The notes: generated by a model not told the origin, from the letters alone. A stretch of DNA of 64,000 nucleotides from Algoriphagus vanfongensis DSM 17529 (GCF_000429465.1 NZ_AUBX01000010.1:744001-808000), one strand, 5' to 3'; counted from the stretch's first letter, positions 8,491 to 18,093 are shown. Translations and numbers: made by a program.

Positions 8491-8938
8491 TCAACTGGCT
8501 AAATTATACTTGGAAAACCAGCTGTGCTTTCCCCTCTATGCAGCTTCGAGACTGACCACCAAAATCTATACTCCCTATCTCAACGAGCTGGATATCACCT
8601 ATCCTCAATACCTGGTGATGATGGTTCTGTGGCAACATCCTGAGCAATCAGTCAATGATATCGGACACAAACTCCTCCTAGAGTCCAATACACTGACCCC
8701 TTTATTGAAGCGATTGGAACAAAAGAAGCTAATTAAGAGAACACGGTCTCATAAAGACGAACGCTCGGTGCTGGTCAGTCTGACGCAAGAAGGGCTAGAA
8801 CTAAGAGAAAAAGCCGCGGTGATTCCTGACCAAATCATGGCTTCTTTCCAAGATGAAAGCATCAGCCCAGAAGAGGGAATAGCATTCCGGGAGACGTTGA
8901 AAAAACTAATGGGGATTTTGCGAGAAAAAAGCCAGTGA
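8483..8938 (+). CDS. OhrR-like MarR family redox regulator
   Basis: This winged-helix MarR regulator of 151 residues belongs to the OhrR group, recognised by [13 protein letters not shown], which places a cysteine at residue 15 like the peroxide-sensing Cys15 of Bacillus OhrR. The recognition region is [14 protein letters not shown], and the wing contains [11 protein letters not shown]. The chosen ATG at 8483 overlaps the GPx stop by 8 bases, indicating translational coupling. A TTG at 8477 would add two residues. It most likely represses its own operon through the palindrome at 7550-7563 until oxidised by organic hydroperoxides (inference). Confidence 0.88.
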   Translation: MPDQLAKLYLENQLCFPLYAASRLTTKIYTPYLNELDITYPQYLVMMVLWQHPEQSVNDIGHKLLLESNTLTPLLKRLEQKKLIKRTRSHKDERSVLVSLTQEGLELREKAAVIPDQIMASFQDESISPEEGIAFRETLKKLMGILREKSQ

Positions 8939-8943
8939 CGCAT

Positions 8944-9924
8944 TCAAATATGGATCTGCTTCGGAGTAGATCCATATTTCTTTTTGAAAGCAGCTATAAA
9001 ATGTGAGACACTTTTGTATCCCAAATTCAAAGCCACCTCACTGACTGGAATCCCTTCTCGTAGCATGACTTTCGCCTGATCCATTCGCAATTCGGTAACA
9101 TAAGACCTGATCGTCTGTCCAAATGCTTCTTTAAATCCAGTTTTAAGTTTTTGTTCGTTCAAAGAGACTTCTTTGGAAAGCTGACGAATAGTCGGAGGAT
9201 TCGAAAAATTAGCCCCCAAAAATGCCTTTGCCTGCTTTAATTTGTTCAAATCTTGATGAGGAAGTTCAGATGAAATGTGTTGACTCTGTATCCTAGAATG
9301 AACCATCAGAAAAAACTCTCTCAATTTGTATCCTAAGAAATACCGAGTCAATGTCCCCTGACTTTTATTATCAAAAATTTCTGTTAAAACCTCGAAAGTC
9401 TTCACATCTATAGGCAATACACACTCTCCAAAACGCACGTAATCCCAGGCCAGAACTTTTTGAAAAAAATCAAACTCTTTGGACCAAACCTCTGACTCGA
9501 GCAAATTCAAAAAATAAGCTCTCGACATAAAAATCCTTGTATAGTCATACCTCTCCTGATCCTGTCTCAGAAAGATAGTCGGATTGCATTGATGTCTAAA
9601 CGCCAGTTGTAGAAGTCCGACCTGAATGGATTTGCTAGCATGAATTTTTGTTTTCAAAGTACTCTCGCCTTTGCTCATAAGAGATATCTGTATGAAATCC
9701 CTCCCAACAAATAGTCGATTGGATACCGTCTGGTGAAGATGAAATTGGTTGCGGGTAATGCAAAAACCGGCGGTGTAAGCAGCAGAAAATGTACCGTCCA
9801 AAAAATCATTACTGACAGGATAGTTGACCTCCTTCCAATCCACCACTGAGGATTCCTGAGTGGACGAAAGTTCTACATCCAACAAGGTCTCATTTGTCTC
9901 CAGTAATTTAGATTGAATAAACAT
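8944..9924 (-). CDS. AraC family regulator (PchR-like) of the adjacent iron-uptake operon
   Basis: This protein has 326 residues. The first 220 form an unassigned sensing domain, and the last 100 hold two AraC helix-turn-helix motifs (IRQLSKEVSLNEQKLKTGF and VSEVALNLGYKSVSHFIAAF). PchR-like AraC proteins commonly neighbour siderophore receptors and activate them when the siderophore is taken up. Here the gene diverges from a TonB receptor. Two identical 16-bp repeats at 9927-9963 start 3 bases upstream of its ATG and would serve both autoregulation and activation of the receptor. It converges tightly with the MarR gene (stops 5 bases apart). Confidence 0.87.
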   Translation of the reverse strand: MFIQSKLLETNETLLDVELSSTQESSVVDWKEVNYPVSNDFLDGTFSAAYTAGFCITRNQFHLHQTVSNRLFVGRDFIQISLMSKGESTLKTKIHASKSIQVGLLQLAFRHQCNPTIFLRQDQERYDYTRIFMSRAYFLNLLESEVWSKEFDFFQKVLAWDYVRFGECVLPIDVKTFEVLTEIFDNKSQGTLTRYFLGYKLREFFLMVHSRIQSQHISSELPHQDLNKLKQAKAFLGANFSNPPTIRQLSKEVSLNEQKLKTGFKEAFGQTIRSYVTELRMDQAKVMLREGIPVSEVALNLGYKSVSHFIAAFKKKYGSTPKQIHI

Positions 9925-9926
9925 AA

Positions 9927-9991
9927 TTCCTTTTTCGATACTTTTTGTTCCTTTTTCGATACTGCCTGATCTGGCTGTAAAGCTACTTTTG
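9927..9991 (+). promoter_or_regulatory. AraC-type tandem operator and -7 promoter element
   Basis: TTCCTTTTTCGATACT occurs twice, at 9927-9942 and 9948-9963, giving a 21-bp period (two helical turns), as expected for AraC-family tandem half-sites. TACTTTTG at 9984-9991 is a TAnnTTTG -7 element for the TonB receptor gene at 10057. No -33 TTTG is present at the right spacing, consistent with an activator-dependent promoter. Confidence 0.68.
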
Positions 9992-10056
9992 CAACATTAA
10001 TTAAAATCATTCTAAATAAAAACAAGATCTTTTTGAAAGGTCTTCCCGGGGGAGCA

Positions 10057-12456
10057 ATGAAGAAATTTCTACTTTTTACAGCTTTTTTTATTGGATTATC
10101 AATTTCCACACGGGCTCAAAATCAAAAGTCCGGTGTAGATGGAAAAGTATCCACAGCAGACGGACCTGCCATAGGAATAGCTGTCATGCTGACCAACACC
10201 AGCATCGGCACTGTGACCGATGAAGAAGGTAGATTCAAACTGGATCTTTCGCCAGGCAATTACCAGCTAACCTTCAGAGGCTTGGGATACACTACTCAAA
10301 CTGTATCAGTATCTATCAAATCAAGCCAAAGAAAAGAGCTTCATATCAAACTGCTACCAAAAGACACCCAATTGGAGCAAGTCACTGTCACTGGAGCCCC
10401 TGAGATCGAGGTAGTCAGAGAATCGCCCTACAATGTCGTCGCTCTGGATACCAAAGGACTGTACAATTCCACCATGGATCTCGGTCACGTCCTCAATAGA
10501 GCTTCAGGAGTCAAAGTAAGAGAATCAGGAGGCGTCGGCTCCCGAATGAATATTTCACTCAATGGGTTTACAGGCAGGAATGTCAAAATCTTCATGGATG
10601 GTGTGCCCATGGCTGGCTTTGGCAATGCCTTCCAGCTCAACAATATCCCAGTAGGAGTAGCTGAAAGGGTAGAAATATACAAAGGTGTAGTTCCTATCGA
10701 ATTTGGTACCGATGCCATGGGAGGAGTGATCAACATCGTGACCAACCAAACTGGAAATACTTACCTGGATGCATCCTATTCCTACGGCTCATTTAATACA
10801 CACCGGGCAAACATCAGTGCTGGTTACACAGCTAAAAGTGGGTTTACTGTGCAGTTGAATGCTTTCAAAAACTACTCTGATAATAACTACGAAGTCTACC
10901 TGGACCGCATGCTCGACATCTCGACTGGAGGCTATATCCGCGGAGACTATTATGTCAAAAGATTTCATGACAAATATTCGAACCAAACGGTGATGGCCAA
11001 AGTAGGTTTTGTCAATACCAAATGGGCCGACCGATTTCTTTTTGGACTTACGGCAGGAGAATTGGAAGCAGATATCCAAAATGCCTCTACTCTCTCCATC
11101 GTATATGGAGAGCGCACCCGATCTTCCAAGACCTTACTTCCGTCAGTAGAGTACTACAAGCGCGACTTAGGCACTAAAGGTCTGACTGTTAGGTTTACCG
11201 GAAACTACAATATCAACTCCAACCACAATGTGGATACGGCTTCCCGAGTGTACAATTGGTACGGAGAGTTTATGGAAAGCAATATGAGAGGTGAAAGTGG
11301 CACCAATACACTTTCAGATTTTCAGGATGAAAACTATTCCAGCACAGCTAACATTTCATACAGGATCAGCGACCATCACTCTATTTCACTAAATGATGTC
11401 TTGACAGGCTACGAAAGAAAACTGGATTCCAGCGTACCGATGGATGATATTTCCTCCCCTGCCGACACCATGCGTAGAGCGAATACCAAAAACGTATTTG
11501 GAGCGGCCTATGTCTATCGACCTAGTCATGACTGGAATCTCAATGTTTTTGGCAAGCACTATTACCAACATGTAGTAGGACCTAGAGACACTACGACTAC
11601 CAATACCTCAAAATACGCTGAGCTGGCAGCTGATTTCCAAACCACAGGCTATGGTGTCGCCACCACGAGATTCTACAAAGACTACCAGTTCAAAGCTTCT
11701 ATTGAGCGGGCATTGCGCCTACCAAACGCCAACGAAATCTTTGGAGACGAACTCCTCACCGCAGGCAATAGCTCACTACGTCCAGAAAACTCCACCAACT
11801 TCAATCTCGGCACTACGCTCAATCGTCAGTTGAAAAATGGAAACACGCTATACCTGGATGTGAGTGGCTACTATCGACTGACCAAAGATTATATCCAGCA
11901 AGTTCAGGATGCTCGATACGGTACGATCAGCAATGTCAACTTCGGTCGGGTACGCAACATCGGCGTGGATGTAGAAGGTCGCTATTATTTGAAAAACAAA
12001 GCAATGATTGGTGCTACTGTCACCTACATGGACTTGAGAAACAAAGAAAAATACCGTGATGCGCAGTCCACTGTCATCGACGCTACCTACAACAACCGTA
12101 TGCCAAATACGCCTTATTTCTTCGGAAATGTCGATGGAGCCTACTACATCCATGACTTAGGAGGAAAAGGCAATGTCCTATCCTTGAACTACACCTTCAA
12201 CTTTGTAGGAGAGTTTTATCTCCTCTGGGAAAGCCAAGGAACCCAGAGTACCAAAGCCACTTTGGACCGGCAGCTTTATCATGACTTTATCATGACCTAT
12301 GCCATCAAAAATGGCAGATACAACATCAGCTTAGAAGGACTTAACCTGTCCAATGCTAGACTTTACGACAACTTCAGCCTGCAAAAACCGGGAAGAAGCA
12401 TCAGCGTCAAACTGCGCTATTATTTCAACACCAGACAAACTAAATCTCAAATCTAA
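10057..12456 (+). CDS. TonB-dependent siderophore-type receptor (XusA-like)
   Basis: This outer-membrane receptor of 799 residues has a signal peptide (residues 1-21), a carboxypeptidase-regulatory beta-sandwich (about 25-110), a plug domain (about 125-235, with VFMDGVPM-like IFMDGVPMAG and EFGTDAMGGVINIVTN) and a 22-strand-type barrel. I take the ATG at 10057 rather than the in-frame TTG at 10033 because it begins the signal peptide. It is followed after 14 bases by a DUF4374 lipoprotein gene. In Bacteroides the XusA receptor pairs with a lipoprotein of that kind to import xenosiderophores. Iron or siderophore uptake is inferred from this context and from the PchR-like regulator. Confidence 0.88.
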   Translation: MKKFLLFTAFFIGLSISTRAQNQKSGVDGKVSTADGPAIGIAVMLTNTSIGTVTDEEGRFKLDLSPGNYQLTFRGLGYTTQTVSVSIKSSQRKELHIKLLPKDTQLEQVTVTGAPEIEVVRESPYNVVALDTKGLYNSTMDLGHVLNRASGVKVRESGGVGSRMNISLNGFTGRNVKIFMDGVPMAGFGNAFQLNNIPVGVAERVEIYKGVVPIEFGTDAMGGVINIVTNQTGNTYLDASYSYGSFNTHRANISAGYTAKSGFTVQLNAFKNYSDNNYEVYLDRMLDISTGGYIRGDYYVKRFHDKYSNQTVMAKVGFVNTKWADRFLFGLTAGELEADIQNASTLSIVYGERTRSSKTLLPSVEYYKRDLGTKGLTVRFTGNYNINSNHNVDTASRVYNWYGEFMESNMRGESGTNTLSDFQDENYSSTANISYRISDHHSISLNDVLTGYERKLDSSVPMDDISSPADTMRRANTKNVFGAAYVYRPSHDWNLNVFGKHYYQHVVGPRDTTTTNTSKYAELAADFQTTGYGVATTRFYKDYQFKASIERALRLPNANEIFGDELLTAGNSSLRPENSTNFNLGTTLNRQLKNGNTLYLDVSGYYRLTKDYIQQVQDARYGTISNVNFGRVRNIGVDVEGRYYLKNKAMIGATVTYMDLRNKEKYRDAQSTVIDATYNNRMPNTPYFFGNVDGAYYIHDLGGKGNVLSLNYTFNFVGEFYLLWESQGTQSTKATLDRQLYHDFIMTYAIKNGRYNISLEGLNLSNARLYDNFSLQKPGRSISVKLRYYFNTRQTKSQI

Positions 12457-12470
12457 ATTTTATAAACACG

Positions 12471-13682
12471 ATGAAAACCAACCTTAGACTTTGGAAATTT
12501 TGCCTGCCGCTTGCTGCTATTGCATTTGCAAGCTGCTCAGACGATGACCCTACCCCAGATCCGGTTCCACCTGTAGATGAAACAGAAGCGAAATACTTCA
12601 TCGCTGCTGAAAATGACAACGGAACCTATAACATCGCAGTAGACGACTTGACCACAGGTACCACCACCACGATAGGTAACGGGATCGAGGATCCAGTATC
12701 TTACTCTCACTATGCCTACAATGGTACCGAAGCCGTGATGGCATTTTCTTACAGACAGGGTGATCCTACTGTAGGTCGTATTTGGGGCTTGGACGAAACT
12801 GGTGCACTTAGCGAAATCGGTGCAGGTTTCCAGTTGACACATGGCTTCTCTTCCATGGGCCCCTTCGAAAATTACCTGATTCTTGCTCGAGGAAACAGAA
12901 CGTTTGCTGACGAGACTGTCGGCGCCAACTTCTACTTCATGGATTTGGAAGCTGACGGAGCAGTGGAAGCTAAGCAATTGACTACCCTCGGTCTAGCTGG
13001 TGAAGGCTTGGAATCACAGCCTGTAGGCGTAGCTGATCACGGAGACGGCACTTTCTACTCTGCGCTTGATGTCACCGATGGCAATGTAGATGAAGTTCAA
13101 ATCGTACAGCTGGACAGAGATCTCAATGTGCTTCGAGTGATTACGGATGATAGAATCGGTTCCGGTTACGGTCGCTTTAGATCTGCAAGATATTCTTTGA
13201 TCGAAAATGATGACGAAGGGAATACCTATGTGTTTGGTAATCCATTGGACGGAGAGACCAAAGGTGGTGCTTTGAAAATCAATAAGGGATCAAACGATTT
13301 TGACGGTTCTTACTATTTCAATATCGAGGACAAAGCTGAAGGACATTCCTTCAGAAAAGTATGGCATGTGACGGGTAAATACTTCTTGTTGGAGTTTTAC
13401 AACGACATCGAAGCTACTACCAATTCACCCGCTTACAAATATGGTATCGTCAATGTGGAGACTCAGTCTTTTGCATGGGTGACAGGTTTGCCGGCTACCG
13501 AAACCATCGCCAGCACTCCAGGATGGCCATTCTCTGCTGACGAAAAAGTATTTATTCCTATCGTCACTACTGATGCCAATCCATTTGTTTATGTGATCGA
13601 CCCAGTGACAGCAGTAGCTACCAAAGGTATCGAAATCCAAGGCGCGACTGATGTGGGTGGTCTTGCCAAACTGACTTATTAA
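12471..13682 (+). CDS. DUF4374 surface lipoprotein (XusB-like siderophore-binding)
   Basis: This is a 403-residue lipoprotein. The lipobox cysteine is residue 22 and is followed at once by SDDD, an acidic stretch like the Bacteroidota surface-export signal. The body shows repeated beta-propeller-like strands (VGVADHGDGTFYSALDV, YFLLEFYND). DUF4374 includes XusB, a propeller lipoprotein that captures ferric siderophores for XusA. It lies directly after the receptor gene and before a terminator-like element at 13704. The siderophore bound cannot be predicted. Confidence 0.82.
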   Translation: MKTNLRLWKFCLPLAAIAFASCSDDDPTPDPVPPVDETEAKYFIAAENDNGTYNIAVDDLTTGTTTTIGNGIEDPVSYSHYAYNGTEAVMAFSYRQGDPTVGRIWGLDETGALSEIGAGFQLTHGFSSMGPFENYLILARGNRTFADETVGANFYFMDLEADGAVEAKQLTTLGLAGEGLESQPVGVADHGDGTFYSALDVTDGNVDEVQIVQLDRDLNVLRVITDDRIGSGYGRFRSARYSLIENDDEGNTYVFGNPLDGETKGGALKINKGSNDFDGSYYFNIEDKAEGHSFRKVWHVTGKYFLLEFYNDIEATTNSPAYKYGIVNVETQSFAWVTGLPATETIASTPGWPFSADEKVFIPIVTTDANPFVYVIDPVTAVATKGIEIQGATDVGGLAKLTY

Positions 13683-13703
13683 AATATTCTCATCCAACCT
13701 CCT

Positions 13704-13755
13704 AGGACAATCCTGCTGGAATCCCAATTGCTTCCTTTGGGATTGTCCTTTTTTC
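13704..13755 (+). terminator. Intra-operon terminator/attenuator with competing stem
   Basis: AGGACAATCC (13704-13713) pairs with its complement at 13740-13749, which is followed by a run of T, forming an intrinsic terminator between the DUF4374 and ankyrin genes. An alternative 7-bp stem, AATCCCA (13720-13726) with TGGGATT (13738-13744), uses the same downstream bases and cannot form together with the terminator. This may reduce expression of the three downstream genes or act as a switch. Confidence 0.7.
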
Positions 13756-13767
13756 TTCTAAAAAACA

Positions 13768-15273
13768 ATGAAAAAACTCCTTACTCTCGCATTGGCCGCA
13801 GGATTGTGGACCGGTGCTTTTGCGCAGGAAAGTCCTCTTGTGACCAGAGAATTCTGGCAGGACCATCCTAGCTTAGACCAGGTGAAATCTGAATGGAACA
13901 AAGGATTCAGCTATGCTCAGGTAGTTGGATCAGATGATCCACTTGCCCTCGCTGTATCCAATGAAGCTCCGATCGAAGTGGTGAAATTCCTGGCTGATCA
14001 GCCAGATGTAGACTTGACCAGAAAACTCCACGAAGGTCGAATATACATTCATCTGGCTGCCAATAGTGGCAATGCCGAAGCAACAGATTATCTACTGGAA
14101 AAAGGTTCGCCGATCGAGTATTTGGATGCCAACAATCACACCGCATTTACTTTTGCAGGATTCCAAGGCAACTTGACCGTGCCTTTGGCTGAGGTATTTC
14201 TCAAGCATGGTGTGGATGTCAATGCCACTTATCCAGAGAAACTGGATGCGACTATTTTGTTGATTTCCATTCTGTATGACAAAGATTTGACGCTGACGGA
14301 CTATTTCATTTCCAAAGGCGCTTCTATCAATGCAGTGGACAATGAGGGAAATACTGCTTTCAACTATGCAGCGCAATCCGGTGATGTAGAAATCCTAAAA
14401 GCTTTGGCAGCCAGAGGTGCCAAGTACGATGATCGTGCACTGATTAAAGCTGCCAAGGGAACTTACAGAACATACACTACCGTGGAGGTTCACAAATACC
14501 TTGTCGATGAACTTGGCCTTTCTCCTCAAGTGAAAACGGAAGAAGGCGAAAACCTGCTGAACCTCGTGACCAAAAAGCAAAATCAGACTGAAACGGTAAA
14601 ATTCTACCTTGCCAAAGGTGTGGATGCGAGCAATGTGGACCAGGATGGAAACACTCCTTTCCTCAATGCCGCTGGTGCCAAAGATCTGGAAACAGTGACC
14701 TTACTTTTCCCTAGCGTAAAAGACATCAATGCAGCAAATAAGGAAGGTGTGACTCCATTGATCGCAGCGGTGCAGGGTTCCAGCGCCGAGGTGGTTTCTT
14801 TCCTTTTGGCTCACGGAGCAGATGCACAGGTCAAAGATGCGGAAGGCAATTCCCTGATTTATTACTTGGCTGAGTCATTCCGTACAGGCGGAAGAGGTCG
14901 AGGAGGCAATCCCCAGCAAGCGATTCATGACTTCAGTGCCAAGATGACCACATTGAAAAACAGCGGATTAGATCTGACTGCAGCTCTACCGGATCGCAAC
15001 ACGCTGTATCACTTATTGGCTGAGAAAAACAATCTAGGTGTGCTGAAAACGCTGGAAAATGAAGGCATTGCGATCAATGCAGTCAATCAGGAAGGCATGA
15101 CGGCTCTTCACAAAGCTGCGTTGGTTTCATCTGACGACAAGACTTTGAAGTACCTCGTTTCTTTGGGCGCAGACAAGTCCATTGCCACTGATTTTGAGGA
15201 AACTGCTTATTCTTTGGCGAAGGAAAATGAGCAATTGAACCGAAATCAGATTTCTGTAGAATTCCTAAAGTAA
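13768..15273 (+). CDS. Exported ankyrin-repeat protein in siderophore operon
   Basis: This 501-residue protein has a signal peptide (cleavage after residue 19, FAQ) followed by about 12 ankyrin repeats, easily seen as recurring NTAFNYAAQSGDVEILKALAARGA-type units ending with a TALHKAALVSSDDKTLKYLVSLGADKS unit. Ankyrin repeats mediate protein-protein contacts, so a periplasmic scaffold or partner of the uptake system is plausible. A Gly/Arg-rich loop (GGRGRGGNP) near residue 374 interrupts one repeat. It follows the intra-operon hairpin and precedes a DUF2271 gene by 6 bases. Confidence 0.85.
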   Translation: MKKLLTLALAAGLWTGAFAQESPLVTREFWQDHPSLDQVKSEWNKGFSYAQVVGSDDPLALAVSNEAPIEVVKFLADQPDVDLTRKLHEGRIYIHLAANSGNAEATDYLLEKGSPIEYLDANNHTAFTFAGFQGNLTVPLAEVFLKHGVDVNATYPEKLDATILLISILYDKDLTLTDYFISKGASINAVDNEGNTAFNYAAQSGDVEILKALAARGAKYDDRALIKAAKGTYRTYTTVEVHKYLVDELGLSPQVKTEEGENLLNLVTKKQNQTETVKFYLAKGVDASNVDQDGNTPFLNAAGAKDLETVTLLFPSVKDINAANKEGVTPLIAAVQGSSAEVVSFLLAHGADAQVKDAEGNSLIYYLAESFRTGGRGRGGNPQQAIHDFSAKMTTLKNSGLDLTAALPDRNTLYHLLAEKNNLGVLKTLENEGIAINAVNQEGMTALHKAALVSSDDKTLKYLVSLGADKSIATDFEETAYSLAKENEQLNRNQISVEFLK

Positions 15274-15279
15274 GCAAGT

Positions 15280-15762
15280 ATGAAATTGAGTAAACTCCTG
15301 CTAGTCGGAGTCATTTTGGGGCTTTTCACCTATTCGGCTTTTGCGCAGGTCAGCAAGTACAAATGCCTGGTTCAGATGTCCAATTATGTGGGCGAAGGAG
15401 CCTATATCACCATCTCACTGATCAATCCACAAGGCGACTATGAAAAAACCTTGCAGGTGCTCGGTGATGACGAGAAGTGGTACGAGACCTTAGAGAAATG
15501 GAATGAATTCTATCTTCAGCAGCCCTCTCAAATTGACGGGGTCACTGGAGCGTCCGTTTCAGGCGGAGGTCGATCTATCGTCACCTTGGACTTGGATGCT
15601 TCCAAAATAGACAAAGGCTACAAGTTACGCTTTGAGTCGGCAGTCGAAAACAATAAATATTACTTTGACGATGTGGAAATCCCGCTGAGCAGTCAGGCTC
15701 TGGCCCAGCAAAACGATGGGAAAGGATACATCCGCTTTGTCAGGTTTATAAAAGTAAAGTAA
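15280..15762 (+). CDS. DUF2271 domain protein, exported
   Basis: This is a 160-residue protein with a signal peptide (cleavage near residue 22) and one DUF2271 domain. Visible landmarks are YITISLINPQGDYEKTL and DGVTGASVSGG, the latter recalling the threonine-containing FMN-attachment-like motif of Rnf/Nqr proteins. DUF2271 proteins often sit beside PepSY reductases, as here (5 bases upstream). It may be a periplasmic redox or metal-handling partner. Function is not established, and flavinylation is only a suggestion. Confidence 0.78.
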   Translation: MKLSKLLLVGVILGLFTYSAFAQVSKYKCLVQMSNYVGEGAYITISLINPQGDYEKTLQVLGDDEKWYETLEKWNEFYLQQPSQIDGVTGASVSGGGRSIVTLDLDASKIDKGYKLRFESAVENNKYYFDDVEIPLSSQALAQQNDGKGYIRFVRFIKVK

Positions 15763-15767
15763 AACAG

Positions 15768-17963
15768 ATGACTCTTTCACTTTGGAGATGGGCGCATTTA
15801 GTCCTTGCTCTATTGGCCAGTACATTTATTTTGATCGCTTCGCTGACGGGAATCATTCTCGGAATCGATGCGGCACTTTCCAGACTGGATGCCATTCAAA
15901 GTGATCATCTGGATCAGATTACCCTCGCGGAGGCCTTGCCGGTTTTCCGCGAGGCTTTTCCTGAAATCACAGAGATTTCTGTTGAAAATGGAGAGCGAGT
16001 TCTTGTCAAAGGTTTGGATGCGGAATGGAACGAACTTGCAGCATACGTGGATCCTTCCACTGGAGAAATTTTGGGTGAGCCAGTTCAGGAAAGCAGTTTT
16101 ATCCAATGGGTAACGGCATTTCACCGATCCCTTTTCCTCAAAAGCACCGGTCGGCTGATGATCGGAGCAGGGGCTTTATTGTTGATTATGATAGCCATTT
16201 CCGGTATTTTTCTGGTGATTCAGCGGCAAAATGGTATTATTCATTTTTTCTCCAAAATTCCCAAAGAAGGCAAGCATCAATACTACCATGTAGAATTGGG
16301 ACGGTGGACCCTGGTGCCGATTTTGGTTTTGGCACTGAGCGGCACCTACCTGTTTCTGGATGGATTCAATATTTTTCCGGCTACTCCCATGCTGGAATTT
16401 CCGGAAGAAATCTCCGAAGAAGAAAGCGAATTCCTTGACCCCGAGGAGTTCCCAGCATTTCAAGAAATTTATCTTTCGGATCTGCAAAAAGTGGAATTTC
16501 CCTTTGCGCCGGATCCCAATGAATTTTTCAAACTGACCTCTAAAAATTCACAACAGCTGATCAATCAATTTTCTGGAGCTGTCATCCAAAACGTGGATAC
16601 TCCTACGATCGCTCAGCTGAAAGAACTCAATCTGGTACTTCATACCGGTAAAACGAGCTGGGTTTGGGTCCTGATCCTGACACTGGCTTCGGCAAATATC
16701 CTGTACTTTATCTACTCGGGAATTGTCATCTGGAGGAAAAGAACCCGTACCAAAATCAAAAACATCATCACGCCTGATCAAGCGGAAATCGTCTTGATCG
16801 TAGGAACAGAAAATGGCAGCACGCTGGGATTTGCCAGTGCCATCCACAGACAATTGTTGGCCAATGGCACAGCTTCCTATCTCTGTGAGGGCAATGCCTA
16901 TCAGCATTTTCACAAAGCCAATCAGATCTTGGTTTTCACCGCTACGCATGGACAAGGAGAAGCGCCTGCCAATGCCAGCAAATTGCTTGCGCTGATACAT
17001 CAAACCCAGCAACCCAAAGACACGCAGTTTTCAGTCATCGGTTTTGGTTCTAAATCTTATCCAGATTATTGTGCTTTTGCTGTGGAAGTAGATCGTACCA
17101 TGACCGAACTTCCTTGGTTTCAGCAAGCTGTATCATTGCATACTGTCAATGACAAAAATGCTGTGGAATTTACCGACTGGGTCAAAGCTTTTAACCATCA
17201 AAGCGGGTTCACGCTTGCCACCACTCCAGCGGTCTATGCAGCAAAACCAACGAAGTTGAAAACATTGAAAGTGGTGGAGAAAGTCTTCGAAGAAAGTGAT
17301 CAAACTTTCCTGCTGACTTTGAAAGTAAATGGAATTGCAAAATTCACATCGGGTGATCTCCTCGCTATCTATCCAGCCAATGATGAGCGGGAAAGACTAT
17401 ACTCAATTGGGAAATGCAAAGGTAAAATCCAACTGGTAGTGAAATTGCACCCGGGAGGTTTTGGTTCTGGATTTTTAAATAATCTGGAAGTAGGTGATCA
17501 AGTCAAAGCACGGATTATCGCTAATCAGTCTTTTCATTTACCAAAAAAAGCCAAGTCTGTCGCCATGATCGCCAATGGAACGGGTATCGCTCCATTCTTG
17601 GGGATGATACAGCAAAATGGAAGCAGCAAACATCTTTATGTTGGTTTCCGCACTGAAACCACTATGACACAACGTTACACCCGTCAAATCTCAGCCTTTC
17701 AGCCTAAGAGTTCCAATCATCTTTCTCATTGGGCATTTTCCCGACAGGAATCCTATACACACCCTTATGTGATGGACCTCATCCAGCGGGATTCGGAGTT
17801 TTTTGCTCAGCTGCTCGCTGAGGATGGCGTAGTGATGATTTGCGGATCACTGGCCATGCAGCGGAACGTCGAAGCTAAACTGGACGAGATCTGTCTGGCT
17901 CACCATAAGAAAGGGCTATCCCATTTCAAAGCCAAAGGACAAGTGCTGGTGGATTGTTATTGA
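15768..17963 (+). CDS. PepSY-flavodoxin-FAD reductase fusion (XusC-like)
   Basis: This is a 731-residue inner-membrane flavoprotein. Membrane helices lie near residues 10-35, 125-148, 180-200 and 300-325, with a PepSY-type periplasmic loop between the first two. A flavodoxin domain follows (about 340-480, LIVGTENGSTLGFASA and FTATHGQGEAPANA). An FAD/NAD reductase module of sulfite-reductase-alpha type completes it (about 495-731, RERLYSIGK, ANGTGIAPFLGMI, MICGSLAMQRNVE). It probably passes NAD(P)H electrons across the membrane to reduce imported ferric chelates, as proposed for XusC-like proteins. It is the last gene of the operon and ends at a terminator. Confidence 0.87.
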   Translation: MTLSLWRWAHLVLALLASTFILIASLTGIILGIDAALSRLDAIQSDHLDQITLAEALPVFREAFPEITEISVENGERVLVKGLDAEWNELAAYVDPSTGEILGEPVQESSFIQWVTAFHRSLFLKSTGRLMIGAGALLLIMIAISGIFLVIQRQNGIIHFFSKIPKEGKHQYYHVELGRWTLVPILVLALSGTYLFLDGFNIFPATPMLEFPEEISEEESEFLDPEEFPAFQEIYLSDLQKVEFPFAPDPNEFFKLTSKNSQQLINQFSGAVIQNVDTPTIAQLKELNLVLHTGKTSWVWVLILTLASANILYFIYSGIVIWRKRTRTKIKNIITPDQAEIVLIVGTENGSTLGFASAIHRQLLANGTASYLCEGNAYQHFHKANQILVFTATHGQGEAPANASKLLALIHQTQQPKDTQFSVIGFGSKSYPDYCAFAVEVDRTMTELPWFQQAVSLHTVNDKNAVEFTDWVKAFNHQSGFTLATTPAVYAAKPTKLKTLKVVEKVFEESDQTFLLTLKVNGIAKFTSGDLLAIYPANDERERLYSIGKCKGKIQLVVKLHPGGFGSGFLNNLEVGDQVKARIIANQSFHLPKKAKSVAMIANGTGIAPFLGMIQQNGSSKHLYVGFRTETTMTQRYTRQISAFQPKSSNHLSHWAFSRQESYTHPYVMDLIQRDSEFFAQLLAEDGVVMICGSLAMQRNVEAKLDEICLAHHKKGLSHFKAKGQVLVDCY

Positions 17964-18041
17964 GAGCATATCTAAAAAATTGAAGAGTGGAACTTAATAA
18001 GGTCGCTCCTTTCTATAGGCTCAACACTAATTGAAAATAAA

Positions 18042-18073
18042 AAATCCGAAAAGACTTTCGCCTTTTCGGATTT
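18042..18073. terminator. Bidirectional terminator between convergent genes
   Basis: AAATCCGAAAAG (18042-18053) and its perfect complement at 18062-18073 form a 12-bp stem with an 8-base loop between the PepSY reductase gene and the outer-membrane receptor gene on the other strand. A- and T-rich flanks serve both directions. Confidence 0.85.
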
Positions 18074-18093
18074 CACTTTGGTTGGATTGGTTA

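Noticed and set aside
9873..10109. 78-codon frame across the AraC/TonB divergent promoter
   Set aside because: It covers the tandem repeats and promoter and runs into the AraC gene in another frame; no protein-like features.
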